Shown in pieces: positions 1 through 5,227 of a stretch of 5,227 nt of DNA. A program made the position numbers and the translations under genes. Below the pieces are notes generated by a model. The model was not told where the DNA came from. It made no database searches and saw only the letters and a list, made by a program, of their open reading frames with translations. Source of the DNA: Alphaproteobacteria bacterium (GTDB taxonomy: Bacteria > Pseudomonadota > Alphaproteobacteria > Rhizobiales > Rhizobiaceae); NCBI GenBank assembly GCA_017308345.1, contig JAFKFE010001134.1, forward strand, positions 1-5,227. Reading direction: 5' to 3'. The number at the start of each line of letters is the position of its first letter. The stretch's first letter is position 1.

Positions 1-567
1 CGCGCCGGTGCGCGCCAGCACCGTGACGGCGTCGGCGATGCCCAGGGAAAACGAGCGTCCGCGCCAGCCGCTGGTGGCAACGCCGCGCACGCCATCCTCG
101 GCGCGAATGGTGACGCGGTCGGCCATGCCATTGCCGGTTCCGGCAATCGCCACGGTGATGGACTGGCTTGCGCCAAGATGGAGGGCGCAATCACCGCCAT
201 TGTTGACGTAGGCGCGGTCGAGCCGGCGGCCGGCGAGCAGGGCCTCAAGAATTTCGTCGGCTACCGAACCGGCGACGGCGGCCATCGGCGTAATGAAGCA
301 TTCCGCCAACGATGCGACGGCTGCTTCCATGCGGCGCGCCGCGGGACCGGCAAAACTGCGCGGCGCCAGGAAGAATGCGGGAAGCCGCAGTTCGGGCAGC
401 TCCTCGACCACCTCGATCAGGATCGTCTGAAAGCGCGCGACGGCCTGTTCGTAAGCGGCGCGGCATTCAACTGCATCGCCAAAGGCCTCGACGACCAGAT
501 CGATCGGCCCGTGGTTGAGATGAAGCCGCCTGCCATCGGCAAGCCAATGCGCCTGCGGGCCGTTCAT
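1..567 (-). CDS. UPF0280 (ApbE-superfamily) protein, N-terminal 189 residues (partial)
   Basis: The gene starts at ATG 567-565 ([20 protein letters not shown]) and stays open to the left edge, so the C-terminus is missing. I read it as COG2122/UPF0280, a family of unknown function related to the FMN transferase ApbE. Supporting motifs are RAYVNNGGDCALHLG (N122-G124-G125-D126), like the NxGGD segment of ApbE, and GVATSGWRGRSFSLGIAD (162-179), like its ATSG segment. These are followed by AVTVLARTGA at the edge. The canonical ApbE HIIDPxTG segment, expected after ATSG, is absent or greatly shortened. A second D-A-x-x-T metal site, common at the ApbE C-terminus, could lie just outside. The start overlaps the reductase stop by one base (TGATG) and only a weak GGGG lies upstream, so translation is probably coupled. 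Position suggests a helper role for the reductase or Mo enzyme, possibly flavin-related; that is inference. No lipoprotein signal is visible, unlike many periplasmic ApbE proteins. Confidence 0.75.
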   Translation of the reverse strand, partial: MNGPQAHWLADGRRLHLNHGPIDLVVEAFGDAVECRAAYEQAVARFQTILIEVVEELPELRLPAFFLAPRSFAGPAARRMEAAVASLAECFITPMAAVAGSVADEILEALLAGRRLDRAYVNNGGDCALHLGASQSITVAIAGTGNGMADRVTIRAEDGVRGVATSGWRGRSFSLGIADAVTVLARTGA

Positions 568-2108
568 CAGCCGGCCCCGTTGGCCCGGCCGCGCCGCAGT
601 TGCGCCAGCGGCGGCCAGGGATTGCCGGCCGGAGCGCCGGTGTTGCTGCGCGCATTGAGATACTCGCCGCCCTTGGCGAGGATGTCCTCGACGCTGCGGA
701 TCTCGTTCTCGTAGCCGCCGAGCCGGACATAGTCGTCGCGGCGCATGGTGAACTCGATCGGCGCGACCAGGGCCGGCGTCGGCACATAGCCGAAGGCGCC
801 CTCGGGCACGCGGGTGACGTCGACCATCAGCGTGATGCCGCCGCCCGGCCAGACATAGACCGGCGCGCCACCGACCGTCACATAGGTCCTCAGGCCCTGC
901 ACCGAGCGGGTGAGGTTGACCGGGTTTTCGGTGACGCCGGCGCGCAGCGAGCCGCCGGCGCCGCCGACGAAGAGAACGGTGCAAAGCGCCGGCTCGCAAT
1001 TGTCCTCGATCAGTTCGACCGATTTCCGCAGCCGCTCCGGAAACGGTTTCTCGACCGGCTTCAACTGGTCGTCGAGTTCGTAATAGGCGAACTGCTCGCC
1101 GGTGGTCGAAACCATCAGCAGCGACAGGCCGGGACGCGCGCCCTTCCTGGTGTTCCAGTCGCCGAGGATCGACAGCGGATCGGAGATCGTCGTGCCGCCC
1201 CAGCCGAGGCCGGGCTCCGAGACCTTGAAATAGCGGCCGGGCGTCGAACGCCGGCCGATGATCTTTATGCCGGTATCCTCCCAGCCCAGCACCTTGCCGG
1301 CCTGATGCTCGGAGACGACGCCGGTGATGTGGTCGTCGACCACCACCACCTCGTCGACCAGGCCGCGCCATTGCGTGGCGAACATGCCGATGGTGGCCGA
1401 GCCGCAGCCGACGCGCATGCGATGCTCGACCTTGCCGTCGATGACCGGCGCCTTGCCGGCCTCGACGATAACCGTCGCGCCGCCGTCGATGGTGAGTTCG
1501 ACGGGCTTCTTGTTGCAGAGATTGAGCAGTGCATCGCAGGTGGCGCGGCCCTCCTGCTTGGAGCCGCCGGTGAGGTGGTGGACGCCGCCGAGCGACAGCA
1601 TCTGCGAGCCGTATTCACCCGTGGTGACATGGCCGATCGCCTCGCCTTCGGAGCGCACGACCGCTGTCTCGTCGCCGATATGGCGATCGGTGTCGATCTT
1701 CACCTTGACGCCGCAATAGGAGAAGATGCCCTCGGTGACGACGGTGACTAGATCGACGCCTTCGACCTCCTGGCTGACGATGAAGGGCGCCGGCTTATAA
1801 TCCGGATAGGTGGTGCCGGCGCCGATAGCCGTCACGAAGCGCCGGCCCGTGTTGACCAGCTCGCCGTTCCAGGCCTCGCCCTCGGCGACGAACGGCACCA
1901 CCGCGCCGCCGGTCTCGGCCGCGTGGTCGAGGATGGTCAGCGGATCCATGCGCACGATGCGGCCGCCGACATTGCCGTAGCGGTCGCAGGCGCCGGTGCG
2001 GCCGTCGGCGATGTAGCACATGACCGGGCAGGCATCGCAGCGGATCTTCTCCGCCACCTGCTTCTCGCCGGGATCGTGGGTTTCGAAACGTTCGGCCAGT
2101 TCGCTCAT
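567..2108 (-). CDS. 6-hydroxynicotinate reductase-like iron-sulfur protein
   Basis: This 513-residue protein resembles the group annotated as 6-hydroxynicotinate reductase, which in Eubacterium barkeri reduces 6-hydroxynicotinate to 1,4,5,6-tetrahydro-6-oxonicotinate with reduced ferredoxin. I recognise it mainly from the N-terminus: [20 protein letters not shown] followed by CDRYGN, giving C24-x2-C27-x3-C31-x9-C41, a likely [4Fe-4S] site. Six other cysteines are scattered (C132, C191, C198, C235, C371, C376). Glycine-rich stretches are seen at ~304-306, 382-386 and 421-424. There is no signal peptide or membrane helix, so it should be cytoplasmic. The start at 2108 is well supported: AAGGAGG lies seven bases upstream, and the ATG overlaps the previous stop as ATGA. 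It follows the Mo-hydroxylase genes, which fits a hydroxylate-then-reduce route for an aromatic N-heterocycle. Family membership is fairly sure; the exact substrate, and whether ferredoxin is the donor, are inferred. It could serve another hydroxylated N-heterocycle. Confidence 0.7.
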   Translation of the reverse strand: MSELAERFETHDPGEKQVAEKIRCDACPVMCYIADGRTGACDRYGNVGGRIVRMDPLTILDHAAETGGAVVPFVAEGEAWNGELVNTGRRFVTAIGAGTTYPDYKPAPFIVSQEVEGVDLVTVVTEGIFSYCGVKVKIDTDRHIGDETAVVRSEGEAIGHVTTGEYGSQMLSLGGVHHLTGGSKQEGRATCDALLNLCNKKPVELTIDGGATVIVEAGKAPVIDGKVEHRMRVGCGSATIGMFATQWRGLVDEVVVVDDHITGVVSEHQAGKVLGWEDTGIKIIGRRSTPGRYFKVSEPGLGWGGTTISDPLSILGDWNTRKGARPGLSLLMVSTTGEQFAYYELDDQLKPVEKPFPERLRKSVELIEDNCEPALCTVLFVGGAGGSLRAGVTENPVNLTRSVQGLRTYVTVGGAPVYVWPGGGITLMVDVTRVPEGAFGYVPTPALVAPIEFTMRRDDYVRLGGYENEIRSVEDILAKGGEYLNARSNTGAPAGNPWPPLAQLRRGRANGAG

Positions 2109-4903
2109 CGGCGCGCCTCCTTTTCGCGGATCGCCGCAAGGATGCGGCTCGGCGTCGCCGGCACCTTGGTGACCAGGACGCCGGTGGCATGGCGGATGGC
2201 ATTGAGGATCGCCGGCGCGGTCGGGATCAGCACATGCTCGCCCAGGCCCTTGGCGCCAAAGGGTCCTTCCGGGTCCGGAACCTCGACCAGAATATGCTCG
2301 ATCGGCGGCACGTCGCCGATGGTCGGGATGAGGTAGTCGTGCAGGTTCTCGGTACGGCCGGGGATGTATTCCTCCATCAGCGCCATGCCGATGCCCTGCG
2401 CGATGCCGCCCTCGATCTGGCCTTCGACCAGTATGGGATTGATCGCCTTGCCGACGTCATGCGCGGCGGTGATCCTGATCAGCTTCACGGTGCCCAGCTT
2501 GAGGTCGACCTCGAGCTCGGCGATCTGCGCGCCGTAACCATAGACCGCGTAAGGCTTGCCCTGGCCCTTGGCGTCGAGCGGCAGCGTCGGCGGGTCGTAG
2601 GTTTCTTCCGCCACGAACACCAGGCCATCGGCATCGGCCTTCAATGCCGCGAGATCGATGCGCCGCGCCGCGTCGTCTTCCCGGATCGAAAGGCTCGATC
2701 CTTCGAGCGCGATCGTCGCTTCGCCCGAGACATTGGCGAAGCGCAGGATCTTCTCGCGCAAGGCGCGGCCGGCCTTTTCGGCGGCCTTGCCGGTGACGAA
2801 AGTCTGGCGCGAGGCGGATGTCTTGCCCGCGTCGGGCGTGATGGCGGTGTCGGCGCTCTTCAGCCTGAATCTATCCAGCGGCAGGCCGAGCGCATCGGCG
2901 CAGATCTGGGTGATGACGGTGTTGGAGCCCTGGCCGATATCGACGGCACCCTGATGCAGGACCACATCGCCCGAGGGCGAAATGCCGACCTTGATGGTCG
3001 ACGGATTGGGCAGCGAGGTGTTGCCGCAGCCGTACCAGCAGGAGGCGACGCCGACGCCGCGCTTCCTGGCTGTGTTGGCGGCGTTGAACGCGTCCGCCTC
3101 GGCAAGCGCGCGTTCCCAATGCGGGCCGAGCTGCTCCAGGCATTCGCCGATGCCGACTCCAGACTCCAGACGCTGGCCGGTTACCGTTTCGGAGCCGTTA
3201 CGAAGACAGTTCTTCAGCCGGAATTCCAGCCGATCCATGCCGAGCTTGCCGGCGAGCTCGTCATAGAGCGTCTCCTGCATGATGGTGGCCTGCGGCACGC
3301 CGAAGCCGCGGAAAGCGCCGGCGATCGGGCCGTTGGTATGGATGGCATAGCCGGTCGCGCGGTAGTTCGGTGTCAGGTAGGGGCCGGAAGCATGCACCGG
3401 CACGCGGTTGGCGACCGTCGGGCCCCAGCTGGCATAGGCGCCGGTGTTGAAATCGCCCTCGAAGACCATACCGCTGACGCGGCCCTCGGTATCGGCGCCG
3501 ATGGTCGCCTTCATCTCGGCCGGATGGCGCTTGGTGGTCGACATCATCGATTCGTTGCGCGTGTAGGCAAGCGCCGCCGGGCGGCCGGTCTTCATCGCCA
3601 CGAGGCCGATGAGGGGCTGCAGCGAGACATCGAGCTTGGAGCCGAAGCCGCCGCCGGTGGCGGTCGGCACGATGCGGACCTTGTCGACGGCAAGGCCGAG
3701 CACCTTGGCCGTGTCGTCGCGGTCCATATAGGGCGCCTGGGTGCAGGCGACGACGACCAGCGTGTCGCCATCCATATAGGCGTAGCCGGCTTCCGGCTCG
3801 ATATAGGCGTGCTCGACGAAGGAGGTCTCGATAGAGCCTGACGCGGTGACGGCGGCGCCAGCAAGTGCGCCATCCGGATCGCCGCGTTCGACCAGGCCGG
3901 AGGTGAGCAGGTTTGCCGGGCGATGGCCGTGGATCAGCGGGGCGCCGTCTGCCTTCGCGTCGCGCGGCCGCAATACATGCGGCAGCTCGGTCCAGGTGAC
4001 CGGAAAATCACCGAGGTCGAGATCGAGGATCGCCTCGCGCTCGGCCGCCACCAGCGCCACCGCCTCGCCGCGCAGGCGGACAAAACCCTCCGCCAAGGCC
4101 GGCTGGTCGGCAAAGGGGCCGATGACGCCAAAACAGTTTTTTCCGGGAATGTCGGCGGCGGTGAAGACGCCGGCGATGCCGGGATGCGCCTTCGCCCAGG
4201 CGTCGAGATCGCCGAAGCTGAAGCGGGCATGATAGTGGGGCGAACGGATCACCAGCACCGACAGCGCATCGACCGGGAAGGTATCGCCGCCGAACTTCTC
4301 CTCGCCGTTGACCTTCGGCACGCCGTCGAGGCGGATCGGCGAGGCGCCGACGGCGTGGCCCGTTTCCGGCAGGCGAAGGTCTATGCCGTTCATGTGCCGA
4401 GAGGCCTGCATCACCGCCGCTACGATTTTCCGGTAGCCGGTGCAGCGGCAGAGCACGCCGCCCAGCGCGTCCTGCGCCTCGGCCTCGCTCGGGGTCGCGT
4501 TGCGTTCCAACAACGCAGTGGCCGCGACCAGAAGGCCGGGCGTGCAGATGCCGCATTGCGCGGCGCCATGTTCGAGGAACGAAGCCTGCAGGGCGGACAG
4601 CCGGCCGTTGGCAAGCCCTTCGACAGTGGTGACGGAAGCGCCGGCCACGGAGGCCGCCGGCATCAGGCAGGCGCAGACCGGATTGCCGTCGACCAGCACG
4701 GTGCAGGCGCCGCAATCGCCGGCGTCGCAGCCGACCTTGGTGCCGGTCAGCCGCAACTCGTCGCGCAAGACCTGCGACAGGCGCCGCACCGGCGGCACCG
4801 ACACGCTGACGGCAACGCCGTTGACCTCGAAAGCGATGTCGGCGTGTTCCATACCGGATTGGGCCACACCGGATCGGGCCATGCCGGGCTGGACAATGCT
4901 CAT
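2105..4903 (-). CDS. Fused [2Fe-2S] / molybdopterin-binding catalytic subunit of a xanthine dehydrogenase-family hydroxylase
   Basis: This 932-residue protein should catalyse hydroxylation of a heterocycle or aldehyde with oxygen from water at a Mo-pterin centre. Residues ~20-95 form a plant-type ferredoxin domain with C59-x4-C64-x2-C67-x11-C79. Residues ~100-165 form the second [2Fe-2S] domain, with QCGIC (C117, C120) and LCRC (C152, C154). After a linker (~170-190) comes the a/b hammerhead domain, then the Mo-binding domain. Visible motifs are CTQAPY (Q389), TGGGFGSK (416-423), [11 protein letters not shown] (R532), DIGQGS (Q658) and KGLGEH, whose E889 is the expected catalytic base. There is no signal peptide or membrane segment, so it is probably cytoplasmic. 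The Fe-S and Mo modules are usually separate in bacteria; a similar fusion occurs in E. coli XdhD. The start at 4903 is preceded by AAGGTGG and overlaps the FAD-subunit stop; Met8 and Met18 are alternatives. It could be a nicotinate hydroxylase given the next gene, but the substrate is unproven. Confidence 0.9.
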   Translation of the reverse strand: MSIVQPGMARSGVAQSGMEHADIAFEVNGVAVSVSVPPVRRLSQVLRDELRLTGTKVGCDAGDCGACTVLVDGNPVCACLMPAASVAGASVTTVEGLANGRLSALQASFLEHGAAQCGICTPGLLVAATALLERNATPSEAEAQDALGGVLCRCTGYRKIVAAVMQASRHMNGIDLRLPETGHAVGASPIRLDGVPKVNGEEKFGGDTFPVDALSVLVIRSPHYHARFSFGDLDAWAKAHPGIAGVFTAADIPGKNCFGVIGPFADQPALAEGFVRLRGEAVALVAAEREAILDLDLGDFPVTWTELPHVLRPRDAKADGAPLIHGHRPANLLTSGLVERGDPDGALAGAAVTASGSIETSFVEHAYIEPEAGYAYMDGDTLVVVACTQAPYMDRDDTAKVLGLAVDKVRIVPTATGGGFGSKLDVSLQPLIGLVAMKTGRPAALAYTRNESMMSTTKRHPAEMKATIGADTEGRVSGMVFEGDFNTGAYASWGPTVANRVPVHASGPYLTPNYRATGYAIHTNGPIAGAFRGFGVPQATIMQETLYDELAGKLGMDRLEFRLKNCLRNGSETVTGQRLESGVGIGECLEQLGPHWERALAEADAFNAANTARKRGVGVASCWYGCGNTSLPNPSTIKVGISPSGDVVLHQGAVDIGQGSNTVITQICADALGLPLDRFRLKSADTAITPDAGKTSASRQTFVTGKAAEKAGRALREKILRFANVSGEATIALEGSSLSIREDDAARRIDLAALKADADGLVFVAEETYDPPTLPLDAKGQGKPYAVYGYGAQIAELEVDLKLGTVKLIRITAAHDVGKAINPILVEGQIEGGIAQGIGMALMEEYIPGRTENLHDYLIPTIGDVPPIEHILVEVPDPEGPFGAKGLGEHVLIPTAPAILNAIRHATGVLVTKVPATPSRILAAIREKEARR
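2116..2122 (-). promoter_or_regulatory. Strong Shine-Dalgarno site for the reductase gene
   Basis: The minus strand reads AAGGAGG, a near-perfect anti-16S match, seven bases before the ATG at 2108. It lies inside the last codons of the Fe-S/Mo gene (the KEARR tail). This site fixes the start of the 513-residue protein and allows independent ribosome loading as well as coupling through the ATGA overlap. Confidence 0.8.
4851..4895 (-). repeat. Three imperfect tandem copies of a 15-base unit at the start of the Fe-S/Mo gene
   Basis: On the plus strand the units are ataccggattgggcc (4851-4865), acaccggatcgggcc (4866-4880) and atgccgggctggaca (4881-4895). The first two differ at only a few positions; the third is more diverged. 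The unit length keeps the reading frame, and the minus strand encodes the pentapeptide series [15 protein letters not shown] just before the ferredoxin domain (residues 4-18). It looks like a small in-frame expansion of a non-conserved N-terminal tail. Confidence 0.7.
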
Positions 4904-5227
4904 GCGGCCACCTTGCCTTGGTCGAGGTCGATTGCAGCGCGCACCGCGCGCACGACGATCTCTCGCGCCGCATCCCGCCGGTACTCGGCGCTGCCGCGCA
5001 CATCGGCGATCGGCGACAGTTCATCGATCGGCGCGGACAGCACCGCGTCGGCAAGCGCCGCGTTGACCGGCCGGCCGCGCAACGCCGCCTCGACGCCGGC
5101 GAGACGGCGGGCGACCGCCGAGCAGGAGCCGACGGCGATCGCCGCATCGGCGATCACGCCGCCCTCGACCACGAGCCGCGCCGCGGCCATGGCGATCGAG
5201 ATGACGAGATAGCGCCGGGCACCGAGC
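4900..5227 (-). CDS. Xanthine dehydrogenase-family FAD-binding subunit, C-terminal 108 residues (partial)
   Basis: This is the end of the flavoprotein subunit of a molybdenum hydroxylase, which passes electrons from the [2Fe-2S] clusters through FAD to the final acceptor. The gene enters from the right edge; the first complete codon starts at 5226 and the TGA stop is at 4902-4900. The visible part begins [20 protein letters not shown] and continues through [20 protein letters not shown]. This is the typical start of the small C-terminal domain of the CO dehydrogenase/xanthine dehydrogenase FAD subunit (the 'lGaR...vis.a...a..l' pattern). It later shows [21 protein letters not shown], matching the 'D.rgsa.YR.....l..ra' ending of the family. 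The N-terminal FAD-binding domain lies outside the window. The stop overlaps the start of the next gene by four bases (ATGA), and that gene supplies the Fe-S and Mo modules, so the two very likely form one enzyme. The family call is firm; the substrate cannot be read from this fragment. Confidence 0.88.
   Translation of the reverse strand, partial: LGARRYLVISIAMAAARLVVEGGVIADAAIAVGSCSAVARRLAGVEAALRGRPVNAALADAVLSAPIDELSPIADVRGSAEYRRDAAREIVVRAVRAAIDLDQGKVAA
4908..4914 (-). promoter_or_regulatory. Shine-Dalgarno site for the Fe-S/Mo fusion gene
   Basis: The minus strand reads AAGGTGG four bases before the ATG at 4903, with a second AAGG slightly upstream (4916-4919). The spacing is a little short but workable. 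It favours Met1 at 4903 over the in-frame Met8 and Met18, which have no comparable site because the DNA before them is the 15-base repeat. Confidence 0.55.

Noticed and set aside
1333..1360. Repeat tcgtcgacca (1333-1342 and 1351-1360) around a run of cac triplets, resembling an operator
   Set aside because: It is inside the reductase coding region and is explained by the acidic/valine stretch [10 protein letters not shown] with biased codons; no regulatory context is present.
600..1751. Long plus-strand open frame of 383 codons opposite the reductase
   Set aside because: It lies wholly antisense to a well-supported gene with cysteine motifs and a strong ribosome site. Its translation is Arg/Ala/Asp-rich without recognisable domains, as expected from high-GC third positions.
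2189..3841. Plus-strand open frame of 550 codons opposite the Mo domain
   Set aside because: It is antisense to conserved Mo-pterin motifs, its composition is low-information (Ala, Gly, Arg, Asp), and no ribosome site or family motif was seen.
4391..4393. Internal ATG (Met171) at the Fe-S/Mo domain boundary as the start of a separate Mo subunit
   Set aside because: There is no stop codon between the modules and no Shine-Dalgarno-like sequence before this ATG, so one fused protein is the simpler reading.
3923..5212. Plus-strand open frame of 429 codons across the Fe-S domain and the FAD-subunit end
   Set aside because: It spans two real minus-strand genes and their junction, which a genuine gene would be unlikely to do; its composition is typical of an antisense shadow in GC-rich DNA.
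1..5227. Rho-independent terminators, promoters, tRNAs, mobile elements or CRISPR arrays
   Set aside because: None was seen by eye. Genes overlap throughout, there are no T-runs after GC hairpins at gene ends, and no transposase, integrase or spaced repeats were noticed.

Overview
This window looks like part of a single catabolic operon, read entirely from the minus strand, from a high-GC alphaproteobacterium. By eye the GC content is roughly two thirds with strong GC bias at third codon positions. The protein sequences feel closest to Mesorhizobium or a related member of the Hyphomicrobiales; that placement comes from family familiarity, not from a search.

Layout in transcription order (high to low coordinates): (1) 5227-4900, the last 108 residues of the FAD-binding subunit of a xanthine dehydrogenase-family molybdenum hydroxylase, cut by the window edge; (2) 4903-2105, a 932-residue fusion of the [2Fe-2S] electron-transfer module and the molybdopterin-binding catalytic module of the same enzyme; (3) 2108-567, a 513-residue iron-sulfur protein of the 6-hydroxynicotinate reductase type; (4) 567-1, the first 189 residues of a UPF0280/ApbE-like protein, cut by the other edge. 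All three junctions overlap (ATGA, ATGA, TGATG), so there is no intergenic space and no room for a promoter or terminator inside the window. No RNA gene, mobile element or CRISPR array was seen.

Working model: the FAD subunit and the Fe-S/Mo fusion form a water-dependent ring hydroxylase. The following reductase would then partly reduce the hydroxylated N-heterocycle, priming it for hydrolytic ring opening. This is the logic of nicotinate degradation in Eubacterium barkeri (nicotinate dehydrogenase, 6-hydroxynicotinate reductase, enamidase) and of the Azorhizobium caulinodans nicotinate pathway. The substrate is not proven here. The most interesting point is an ApbE-superfamily gene directly coupled to a reductase whose E. 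barkeri counterpart was reported to carry covalently bound flavin. That raises the possibility of a dedicated maturation partner, although motifs on both sides depart from the canonical ApbE/flavinylation pattern.
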